From Herbaspirillum sp. CF444 (GTDB taxonomy: Bacteria > Pseudomonadota > Gammaproteobacteria > Burkholderiales > Burkholderiaceae_D), in contig NZ_AKJW01000080.1 in the NCBI RefSeq assembly GCF_000282135.1, forward strand, positions 50,353-114,352: a stretch of 64,000 bases of DNA, given 5' to 3'. Under the pieces are notes generated by a model, which was not told the origin of the DNA, ran no database searches, and was given only the letters and a program-made list of their open reading frames with translations. The position numbers and the translations under genes are program-made. Positions within the stretch are counted from its first letter, which is position 1, and every line of letters starts with the position of its first letter. Below, piece after piece: positions 1 through 6,699 of this stretch.

Positions 1-674
1 ACGATGCTCTCGCGCTGCGTCATGGCCGAGGGCACGTAACGGCTTTCCAGCTCGAACACGTTTTCGATCAGGTGATGCTCCTGATGCAGCAAGGCGCCGG
101 CCTGTGCGCCGGCGTCGACGATGGCGTGGATTTCATTGGGCGTGATGACGTCGTGGCGCACCTGCGGCAAACCGAACAGAGTGAAAAACATCTTCGACAA
201 GCCGTTGAACAGCCAGATCAGCGGCTTGAACACGCGCTCCAGGAACAGCATCGGGCTGACCAGCATGATGGCAGCGCGCTCGGGCGCCAGCATTGCCAGG
301 CGCTTGGGCATGAGGTCGGCAAACAGGATGAAGAAGGCGGTGACCAGCAAAAAGGAAATCGAAAAACTCACCGTATCCAGCCACGGTCCCTGATACACCG
401 TGCTCACCGCGCTGACCATGTGCGGCGTCAGCGCCGGCTCGCCGACCACGCCGCCGAGAATGGCGACGGCGTTCAGGCCGATCTGCACCACCGTGAAAAA
501 ATTGCCCGGCTGCGCCTGCAGGGCGAGCACGCGCAAGGCATTGGCGTCGCCTTCCTTGGCGAGCATTTCGAGACGGATTTTGCGCGAGGCGGCGAGGGAA
601 ATTTCGGCGCAGGACAAAAATGCGCTGATGACCACGAGCAAGAGGATCAGTAAAAAGCTGGCGAAAAAACTCAT
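1..674 (-). CDS. Hemolysin-family DUF21/CBS membrane protein (3' part outside window)
   Basis: The reading frame opens with ATG at 672-674 and stays open to the left edge, so only the first 224 codons are present. The start (MSFFASFLLILLLVV) is a membrane helix, followed by AEISLAASRKIRLE, the long hydrophobic stretches and the FADLMPKRLA segment typical of the DUF21 (CNNM) transmembrane domain. The visible end, RYVPSAMTQRESI, matches the RxVxxxMTPRxxI sequence at the entry to the CBS pair in this family. Members are inner-membrane proteins linked to divalent-cation (Mg/Co) transport; the old name hemolysin/TlyC is a misnomer. CBS and CorC_HlyC domains would lie beyond base 1. Family assignment is secure, substrate is not. 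Confidence 0.85.
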   Translation of the reverse strand, partial: MSFFASFLLILLLVVISAFLSCAEISLAASRKIRLEMLAKEGDANALRVLALQAQPGNFFTVVQIGLNAVAILGGVVGEPALTPHMVSAVSTVYQGPWLDTVSFSISFLLVTAFFILFADLMPKRLAMLAPERAAIMLVSPMLFLERVFKPLIWLFNGLSKMFFTLFGLPQVRHDVITPNEIHAIVDAGAQAGALLHQEHHLIENVFELESRYVPSAMTQRESI

Positions 675-746
675 TTTTCTTGTCTCTTGAAGTCGCTATG
701 CGCCTATTCTCTCCTGTCGGAGGGGAAAAGTACAATCCGCAGCCTG

Positions 747-847
747 GAGTCGTGAACAAAGCGCCGCTGGCAAGGCGCGCCCGCGCAGACAGTACGGAGG
801 TACGGCAAGTGGGTGCAACGCCGCCAGCGGCGCTTTGTTCACGACTC
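747..847. repeat. Palindromic element: 25-bp perfect arms around a 55-bp conserved core
   Basis: Bases 747-771 and 823-847 are perfect inverted repeats of 25 bp. Between and overlapping them, 770-824 carries a core that starts GCAAGGCG and ends AACGCCGC, with a small GTAC-ggag-GTAC hairpin in the middle. The same core, with a different central hairpin and different arms, occurs twice inside the element at 40345-40613. The right arm ends one base before the stop codon (848-850) of the neighbouring reductase gene, so the element may double as its transcription terminator. Confidence 0.8.
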
Positions 848-2506
848 TCAATAGACGTCGCGGCGGTAGCGGCCTTGCTCCGCCATGCTCTCCAGCACTT
901 GCTCGCCCAGAATCGCACTCAGCGCCTGCGCCACGCCGCCTGCCATGCCCTCCAGACTGCCGCAGACATAGATGGCGGCGCCATCGTCGACCCACTGTTG
1001 CAGCAGGTGCGCCGCTTCGCGCAGGCGGTCCTGCACATAGATGCGCTGCGCCTGATCGCGTGAAAATGCCAGATCCAGGCGTGCCAGCATGCCTTGCGCC
1101 TGCCAGCGCTCGATCTCGGTGCGATGGAAAAAATCATGTTGCGCGGAACGTTCGCCGAACAACAGCCAGTTGCGCCGACGGTCCAAAACAATGCGCGCCT
1201 TCATGTGCGCGCGCAAACCCGCAAGGCCGGTGCCGTTGCCGATCAGGATCAGCGGACAATCGTCGACGGGCGGGTGAAAGCCGCGATTCTGCCGCACGCG
1301 CAAATCGAGTTCACCCCGCTCGCCCAGATGCGCCGTCAGCCAGCCTGATCCCAGTCCCGGATTGCCGTCCGGCAGAACCGTCCGGCGCACCAGCAATTCC
1401 AATTGACCGTCCTGCGGCAGCGAGGCGATCGAGTATTCGCGATGCGGCAGCGGCTTGAGACCGTCCGCCAGGGCTTGCGCCGTCATTCCCTGCAAGCGCG
1501 CCAGCTCCACTGCATCGTGCGGCAACAGGCTGCGTGCGAGGACCTCGCCAAGGGTGGCGGTTCCGTCCGGCGCCTGGTCATGCACGGGTGCGCCGCCATC
1601 CAGTTGCAAGGCATCCAGCAAGGCGCTCACTTTGGCGGGAGCGTTGCGCGGACCGATTTCGGCAATGTCGCCGGCTTGCCATGACAGCGGCTGTTGCGCA
1701 TCGACAGGCTTGAACGCCAGGTGGAAAGCCGCTCCGCCGGCGCTGCCGGGATTGAGCAGACGCCGCTCGGACAAGGTCCAGCGCTCGTAGCCGGGCGCGC
1801 TCCAGTCGGCCATGTCGGCATGGCCGCTCAGCACGCCCAGATGATACTGCCAGTGGCGCAAGGCGCCGGGGTCGCCATTGTCGACCTCCACCATGTCGAA
1901 CATCGCATGCGCGCCATGGTGGCGCAGCCAGGCATCGAGCGCATGGCCGAAGGCGCAATACTGCACGTAACTGCGATCGCCGAGCGCCAGCACGCCGTAG
2001 TGCACATCCTGCAGCGTCGCCGCCTGCCCCATCACCTTGCGCGCAAACCCTGCGGCACAGTCGGGAGCGTCGCCTTCTCCGGTCGTGCTGACCACGAACA
2101 GCACGCGGCGCACCGCTTGCAACTGCGCCAGATCCAGCTGTGCAAGGCTGCAGGCGCGAACCTGCATGCCGGCGTCTTTCAAGGCTTGCGCCGTCTGTTG
2201 TGCGATCTGCTCGGCAAAACCGGTCTGGCTGGCAAACGCGATCAGTACTTCTTGAGGGGTATCGCCCGTCCGGTTAGCATCGCCGTGCTGCCACACCAGC
2301 GCCGCCTGTTTCTTGCGACGATGGCTAACGAAAATGACAAAGCAGAACACCATGTAAAACAGCAGCACCAGCGCCGCCACGAACAAACGTCCGGCAGTCG
2401 CCTCCAGCAATTGCATCCGGCCGATGGCCACCGTCGCGCAGACGGCGCAGACCAGGCCGGTCAGGCCGGGACCGGGCAGGAATTGCGTACGCACAGGTTT
2501 GCTCAT
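848..2506 (-). CDS. Membrane-anchored flavodoxin/FAD/NADPH reductase
   Basis: A 552-residue protein in diflavin-reductase order. Two hydrophobic helices (about residues 14-30 and 41-61) anchor it. A flavodoxin-like FMN domain follows (about 85-225; ASQTGFAE phosphate loop, STTGEGD, LGDRSY). A sulfite-reductase-type FAD domain contains REYSIAS, and the NADPH domain contains GNGTGLAG and VCGSLEGM with the C-terminal RYRRDVY. The predicted role is to take electrons from cytosolic NADPH and pass them to the membrane PepSY partner. The ATG overlaps the apbE stop by four bases (2503-2506), so the two are translationally coupled. Homologues are often fused to PepSY; here the two are separate. Catalytic type is well supported; the acceptor is inferred. 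Confidence 0.85.
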   Translation of the reverse strand: MSKPVRTQFLPGPGLTGLVCAVCATVAIGRMQLLEATAGRLFVAALVLLFYMVFCFVIFVSHRRKKQAALVWQHGDANRTGDTPQEVLIAFASQTGFAEQIAQQTAQALKDAGMQVRACSLAQLDLAQLQAVRRVLFVVSTTGEGDAPDCAAGFARKVMGQAATLQDVHYGVLALGDRSYVQYCAFGHALDAWLRHHGAHAMFDMVEVDNGDPGALRHWQYHLGVLSGHADMADWSAPGYERWTLSERRLLNPGSAGGAAFHLAFKPVDAQQPLSWQAGDIAEIGPRNAPAKVSALLDALQLDGGAPVHDQAPDGTATLGEVLARSLLPHDAVELARLQGMTAQALADGLKPLPHREYSIASLPQDGQLELLVRRTVLPDGNPGLGSGWLTAHLGERGELDLRVRQNRGFHPPVDDCPLILIGNGTGLAGLRAHMKARIVLDRRRNWLLFGERSAQHDFFHRTEIERWQAQGMLARLDLAFSRDQAQRIYVQDRLREAAHLLQQWVDDGAAIYVCGSLEGMAGGVAQALSAILGEQVLESMAEQGRYRRDVY

Positions 2507-3510
2507 CCCAGCATCGCCTGCATGGCCGGGGTCAGGCGCTCGCGGAATCCGTCGCCGTCGCGACTGATGAACAAGGCCGCCACGCCATGGCGCAATGCGA
2601 GCGCAAGGCCGTCTTCGTCACCGAGCACCATCAATGCCGTGGCCCAGGCATCGGCGGTCATGCAGTCGGCATGCAGCACGGCGACGGATGCCAGCGCGTG
2701 CGCGACCGGTTGCGCCGTGCGCGGATCGATGGTGTGCGAGTAGCGGCGATCGCCGTCTTCGAAATAGCGTCGATAGTCGCCGGAAGTCGCCAGCGCCACG
2801 CCGTGCAGCGCGACAACGCTTTGCAGGCGATCATGCGTGCTCGATGTCGCGGGAGGATGCTCCATGCCTGCCCACCACGGCTGACCGTCGGCCTTGACGC
2901 CGTGTCCGTACAATTCACCGCCGACTTCCACGAGATAACTGACGACGCCGATTCTGCGCAGATAAGCGGCAACAAGATCGACGCCGTAGCCCTTCGCGAT
3001 GGAAGAAAAATCGAGATACAGGCCGCCCGGTTGCAGCAAGGCATGGCGCGCGCGATCGATGTGAATGCGCTGCCAGCCGCAGCGCTGGCGTTCGCGTGCG
3101 ATGGCGGCATCGTGCGGCCGGTCCGGGCGTTTGGGATCGGGGCCGAAGCCCCACAAATTAACCAGCGGGCCGACACTCGGGTCATACGCGCCGCCGCTGC
3201 GCTCGGCAACGGCAAGCGCACAATCGAGCACCTTCAGGAAATGCGCAGGCAACACATGCCAGCTATCGGCGGCAGCGTGGTTGTAGCGGCTCAGGTCGGA
3301 GTCGACGCTCCAGGTACTCATCTGCGCAACGACCAGATCGAGCTGAGCTTGTATGCCTTCCCGAATCGTCTCCGGATCACCGCCCGTCGGACGGATCAGC
3401 TTGACCGACCAGGACGTGCCCATCGTCAACCCGGACAGGCTGTCGACGACGGCATCAGCCGGAACAGGATCGGGTTGAGACAGGCTCAGCGGGATAAAAA
3501 CGCGATTCAT
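2503..3510 (-). CDS. apbE: FAD:protein FMN transferase ApbE
   Basis: A 335-residue ApbE-family flavin transferase, which attaches FMN through a phosphoester bond to Thr or Ser of target proteins outside the cytoplasm. The family blocks are present in order: LTMGTSWSVK near the N-terminus, YDPSVGPLVNLWGFGP, LDFSSIAKGYGVD, LVEVGGELYGHG, TSGDYRRYFEDGDRRYSHTIDPRT and MTADAWATALMVLG. I chose the ATG at 3508-3510 because the longer frame upstream crosses two hairpins and shows no family similarity. No clear signal peptide or lipobox is visible, which leaves its location uncertain. It sits between DUF4198 and the reductase in the Fur-box operon, and the DUF2271 protein encoded upstream has a plausible target motif. 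Confidence 0.92.
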   Translation of the reverse strand: MNRVFIPLSLSQPDPVPADAVVDSLSGLTMGTSWSVKLIRPTGGDPETIREGIQAQLDLVVAQMSTWSVDSDLSRYNHAAADSWHVLPAHFLKVLDCALAVAERSGGAYDPSVGPLVNLWGFGPDPKRPDRPHDAAIARERQRCGWQRIHIDRARHALLQPGGLYLDFSSIAKGYGVDLVAAYLRRIGVVSYLVEVGGELYGHGVKADGQPWWAGMEHPPATSSTHDRLQSVVALHGVALATSGDYRRYFEDGDRRYSHTIDPRTAQPVAHALASVAVLHADCMTADAWATALMVLGDEDGLALALRHGVAALFISRDGDGFRERLTPAMQAMLG

Positions 3511-3548
3511 GACGGTACAGACAATTCTTTCCGGAGAGGGATGGAGAA

Positions 3549-3602
3549 GGCCGTCGGATGACGGCCCGTGAAAACAGCGTTCGCCGCCGGTACGGCGAAC
3601 GC
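3549..3602 (-). other. Two tandem stem-loops in the DUF4198-apbE spacer
   Basis: The 113-bp spacer holds two perfect hairpins: 3577-3586 with 3593-3602 (10-bp stem) and 3549-3555 with 3560-3566 (7-bp stem). No T-run follows on the minus strand, so these look like mRNA stability or processing structures rather than strong terminators. Confidence 0.55.
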
Positions 3603-3623
3603 CTGACACGTCAACAGAGCTTC

Positions 3624-4442
3624 TTAAGGCGCCAACACTTCCAGCGTCGCGGTGTAATTGGCGCGACGATCGGTAGCCGGCTTGAGGTTGGGCTTGTTGT
3701 CCTTGACCGTCGCTTCCATCCAGTACATGCCGGCCGACGGCCAGGTCACGCTGAACTTGCCGTCGGCGTCGGTCGTCGGCGTCAGTTCGTTGAGCTTGTC
3801 GCGATAGCGCGTGCCGCCCGGCACCACCGTCACCTTGACGTTGGCGGCCGACTTGCCGTCGAGCAGCATGCGGAAGCTCGCCGTTTCACCGGCGATCAGA
3901 TCGGTCGGATGCGTGATCGCCTGCAGCTCCAGGCCGGCGCCGGTGGTTTCCAGCACTTTCTTCGACGGCTTGCCGGCGGTGACGAAGGTCTCGATGCGGC
4001 CCTGCATCTGCGTCACTTGCAAATCCTTGGCATCGGCCGGGATTTCCCTGGCCAGGGTCTCGGCGGTGCCGCGCCAGCGTTTGGTCTGACCGGCGGCATC
4101 CTTGTAGCTGCCGAACAGGCCCATGCTGATGACGGCGATCTTGTAGGTGCCGCTTTGCGTCAGATGCAGGTCGAAGCTGGTGCGGTATTTGCCGGTGTAG
4201 GCGTTTTCCGGCTTGGCGAAGGTGCCGTCCGGCGCCGTCACTTGCAGGCCGTCCAGTTTCAGCGCGAAGCTTTCGAAGAAGAACAGATCGTTCGACACCG
4301 CGGCATCGACCGTGACCCAGGGATCATTGCCCGACAGGACCGTCGACGCCGGCAGCAGCCAGGTGCGATGCGCGCTGGCGGACAGCGGCAAACCGATTGC
4401 CAGCGCCATGGCCAGCGCGGCGAATTTGAATGAACGTTTCAT
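3624..4442 (-). CDS. DUF4198 periplasmic protein
   Basis: A 272-residue exported protein with a clear Sec signal (MKRSF, hydrophobic core, LSASAHRTW cleavage region). The mature protein begins with the HRTWLLPA block typical of DUF4198 and ends with a beta-rich, transthyretin-like domain (TPTTDADGKFSVTWPSAGMYWMEA). DUF4198 proteins are annotated as nickel/cobalt- or iron-linked periplasmic components, but no biochemical function is firmly established. An AAGGA ribosome site lies just upstream of the ATG. It follows the DUF2271 gene by 12 bases and belongs to the PepSY/apbE operon, so a role as periplasmic partner in metal or flavin redox chemistry is inferred. Confidence 0.85.
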   Translation of the reverse strand: MKRSFKFAALAMALAIGLPLSASAHRTWLLPASTVLSGNDPWVTVDAAVSNDLFFFESFALKLDGLQVTAPDGTFAKPENAYTGKYRTSFDLHLTQSGTYKIAVISMGLFGSYKDAAGQTKRWRGTAETLAREIPADAKDLQVTQMQGRIETFVTAGKPSKKVLETTGAGLELQAITHPTDLIAGETASFRMLLDGKSAANVKVTVVPGGTRYRDKLNELTPTTDADGKFSVTWPSAGMYWMEATVKDNKPNLKPATDRRANYTATLEVLAP

Positions 4443-4454
4443 GTGTCCTTCCGG

Positions 4455-4991
4455 TTACGGTTTGAAGTCCAGCGTGATGGCGCCAAGCTCGGATTCGCCC
4501 TTGCCTTTGGCGCTTTGCCCGGCCTTCGGCGGCCATTGCAGCGGCACCTTGACCACTTCGCGGCCGCCCACTTCGCGCGCCGCTTCCACCATCAGAACGT
4601 AGTCGCCGGGCGGCAATTGCGCCAGCGCGCCCTTGTCGCCGCTAAACGTCAGTTGCTGCTCGCCGGCAGGACGCGTCGCCCCGCTCACGCCGTCGACGGG
4701 CATCTGCACGTCGCGGCCGGCGCGGCGCCACCATTGGCGCAGGTCCTTCAGCCATTTCTCGCCTTCCTTGTCTTTCTTCTTGACGTCGTACCAGACCGCC
4801 AGCGTCGCCGCGACGCTTTGGTCGGGACGCTCCAGCCAGACGGCGACGTAGGGACGGTGGTACTCGGCCACGTTCAACCGCGGGATTTCGACTTTGACGT
4901 TCATGTCCGCCGCCACCACCGGCAACGACACCACGCCCATCAGGGCAGCCGACAACGTCGTCGGCAACAGACCAGGGACCAGCACGCGCAT
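4455..4991 (-). CDS. DUF2271 periplasmic protein with probable FMN-attachment motif
   Basis: A 178-residue protein with an N-terminal signal peptide ending near VVAADM and the DUF2271 fold signature (RPYVAVWLERPD, VWYDVKKKDKEGEKWLKDLRQWWR). Residues 100-106 read DGVSGAT, which matches the D-x-x-[ST]-G-A-[TS] sequence that ApbE flavinylates in NqrC and RnfG, so Thr106 is the predicted FMN-bearing residue. That is inference from the motif plus an apbE gene in the same operon. The ATG at 4989-4991 is preferred because the signal peptide starts there; the longer frame runs back into the PepSY gene. The likely role is as periplasmic electron carrier between PepSY and a terminal acceptor. Confidence 0.85.
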   Translation of the reverse strand: MRVLVPGLLPTTLSAALMGVVSLPVVAADMNVKVEIPRLNVAEYHRPYVAVWLERPDQSVAATLAVWYDVKKKDKEGEKWLKDLRQWWRRAGRDVQMPVDGVSGATRPAGEQQLTFSGDKGALAQLPPGDYVLMVEAAREVGGREVVKVPLQWPPKAGQSAKGKGESELGAITLDFKP

Positions 4992-5029
4992 ATGACTCAA
5001 CCTCGCTTGTGAAAGAAATAAATGAAAAA

Positions 5030-5671
5030 TCAATGAATGAAAATGATCGCCAGCACCAACGGCACGATCAGCCCGAGTCCGACCAGCGGCCAGGTCACCG
5101 GACGATTGCCGGCATGCAGTTGCAGCAAAAACATCCCCGTGATGCAGAACACCAGGCAAGCCACGGCGAAGATGTCGATGAACCAGCTCCACGCCGTGCC
5201 GGTATTGCGGCCCTTGTGCAAATCGTTGAAATAGGAGACCCAGCCGCGATCGGTTTTTTCATATTCGACCTTGCCGCTGCCGAGGTCGACGCGCAGCCAG
5301 GCGTCGCCGCCCGGACGCGGCAGGGAGACGTACAGCTCGTCGGCCGACCATTCGCCGGTCTGCTGCTCTATCGCGACCGACAATTGCTTGTCGAGCCAGG
5401 TCTTCAGCGGCGCCGGCAAGACATCCTTGTCCTTGTGCTGCTCCGCGGTCAGTTGCGCCAGCAAGTCCCTGGGCAACTGCGCCTGCTTGCTCGACACCTG
5501 CGGATGCGCCTCGATTTGCGCGGAATGATTCAGCGTCAGGCCGGTGGCCGCGAACAGCAGCATGGCGACCAGGCAGATGGCCGAGCTGATCCAGTGCCAT
5601 TGATGCAAATGCTTGAGCCAGAACGAGCGACGTTGCTGTTTTGGCATGTTCCCGGCGGCGACTTCCCTCAT
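5030..5671 (-). CDS. PepSY-associated transmembrane protein
   Basis: A 213-residue inner-membrane protein. It begins with a basic stretch and the family block LKHLHQWHWISSAICLV leading into the first helix (about residues 27-46), then a periplasmic PepSY-like domain (ELYVSLPRPGGDAWLRVDLGSGKVEYEKTDRGW), DLHKG, and two or three C-terminal helices (about 160-212). His-rich positions near the membrane (HLHQWHW, DLHKG) are candidate cofactor or electron-relay sites. It is the first gene of the operon, directly downstream of a Fur box. A second ATG at 5645-5647 is an alternative start. The proposed role is to pass electrons from the cytosolic reductase to the periplasmic flavoprotein. Confidence 0.85.
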   Translation of the reverse strand: MREVAAGNMPKQQRRSFWLKHLHQWHWISSAICLVAMLLFAATGLTLNHSAQIEAHPQVSSKQAQLPRDLLAQLTAEQHKDKDVLPAPLKTWLDKQLSVAIEQQTGEWSADELYVSLPRPGGDAWLRVDLGSGKVEYEKTDRGWVSYFNDLHKGRNTGTAWSWFIDIFAVACLVFCITGMFLLQLHAGNRPVTWPLVGLGLIVPLVLAIIFIH

Positions 5672-5705
5672 GTTCCACTGAAGATGGCCTCAAAGCGCCA
5701 ATCTA

Positions 5706-5727
5706 AATAATAATAATTCTCAATTAT
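5706..5727 (-). promoter_or_regulatory. Fur box upstream of the PepSY operon
   Basis: Read on the minus strand this AT-rich block contains TGAGAATTATTATT, a very good fit to the GATAAT-type hexamer array of Fur boxes, and lies 35-56 bp before the PepSY start codon, where it would overlap the promoter. It implies repression in iron-replete cells. Confidence 0.75.
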
Positions 5728-5876
5728 AACTTCGAGTTGAAGGAAAAATGCAGCCTTTCTTCAGGATTTACTTTGCGATACATAAGGCTGCAGATCGATA
5801 CAGACGCCCGCCTCTCCGCGCGAAGGCAGGACTTCCACCGGCTGGATCTCTTGCAAAACCAACAAGATTCAGGACG

Positions 5877-5911
5877 AAAAAAAAATCGCCGGGCACATGT
5901 CCACGGCGATT
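5877..5911 (-). terminator. Rho-independent terminator of the GST gene
   Basis: On the minus strand the 8-bp stem AATCGCCG/CGGCGATT (5884-5891 with 5904-5911) is followed by at least seven T residues. It lies about 50 bp beyond the GST stop codon. The rest of the region back to the Fur box shows no gene. Confidence 0.85.
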
Positions 5912-5961
5912 CCGCTCCTTCAATGCAGATATGTCGCAATCCGCCGGCGGCTCACGCCATG

Positions 5962-6630
5962 TCAGCGCAGCAGCTCATAAGGACCGCCCCGCTCCAGCGC
6001 ACGCTGATAGGCCGGACGTCCGTGGATGGCCTCCAGATACTTCAGCAGATTCGGATAATGCCCGTCGAGGCCGCCGCGCGAACGGGCGCCTTCCACCGGA
6101 AAGCTCATCTGGATGTCGGCTGCCGAGAAGGTATTGCCGGCAAACCAGGTGCTCTTGGAGAGTTCGCCTTCCAGATATTGCAAATGCCGTTTCAGTTGCG
6201 GATCGACCATGCGGCCCAACACCCCGTTGCAGATCAGGCGGGCGACCGGCCTGATCAGGCCCGGCACCGATTTCGGCAGACGGCTGAAGATCAGCTTCAT
6301 CAGCAAGAGCGGCATCGCCGAGCCTTCTGCATAGTGCAGCCAGTAGCGATAGCGCAGCCGCTCAGGGGTGCCGGCTGCGGGGATGAATTGGCCGTTGCCG
6401 TAGCGTTCGACCAGATATTCGACAATCGCGCCGGACTCGGCGATCGTCAGGTCGCCGTCGGTAATCACCGGCGATTTGCCCAGCGGATGGATGTCGCGCA
6501 GCGACTGCGGCGCCAGCATGGTCTTGGGATCGCGCTGATAAAACTTGATGTCGTATTCGAGTCCCAACTCTTCCAGCAGCCATAGCACGCGCTGGGAACG
6601 GGAGTTGTTCAGATGATGGACGGTGATCAT
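5962..6630 (-). CDS. Glutathione S-transferase
   Basis: A 222-residue soluble GST. The N-terminal thioredoxin-like domain shows NNSRSQRVLWLLEELGLEY (glutathione-site Ser and helix 1), LGKSPVITDGD with the cis-Pro, and the ESGAIVEYL block that binds the gamma-glutamyl group. The all-helical C-terminal domain contains the N-capping segment FSAADIQMSFP and ends LEAIHGRPAYQRAL. It conjugates or reduces electrophiles with glutathione in the cytosol; the substrate cannot be told. It is divergent from a MocR regulator, with only 69 bp between start codons, so control by that regulator is likely. Confidence 0.9.
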   Translation of the reverse strand: MITVHHLNNSRSQRVLWLLEELGLEYDIKFYQRDPKTMLAPQSLRDIHPLGKSPVITDGDLTIAESGAIVEYLVERYGNGQFIPAAGTPERLRYRYWLHYAEGSAMPLLLMKLIFSRLPKSVPGLIRPVARLICNGVLGRMVDPQLKRHLQYLEGELSKSTWFAGNTFSAADIQMSFPVEGARSRGGLDGHYPNLLKYLEAIHGRPAYQRALERGGPYELLR

Positions 6631-6654
6631 GTATGGCGCCTTTCTGTAGAATGC

Positions 6655-6699
6655 GTAGCAACGCTACTCTAACAGCAGAATAAAGCAGAACAATAAAGC
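6655..6699. promoter_or_regulatory. Shared GST/MocR promoter region with candidate operator
   Basis: The 69-bp divergent spacer holds a GTAGC-aac-GCTAC dyad (6655-6667) and a directly repeated AGCAGAA-type motif (6674-6690). MocR proteins commonly bind direct repeats or dyads in such divergent spacers. Assignment is by position only. Confidence 0.4.

Noticed and set aside
5737..6585. Rightward frame starting near the Fur box
   Set aside because: Antisense to the GST gene and runs through its terminator; no motifs.
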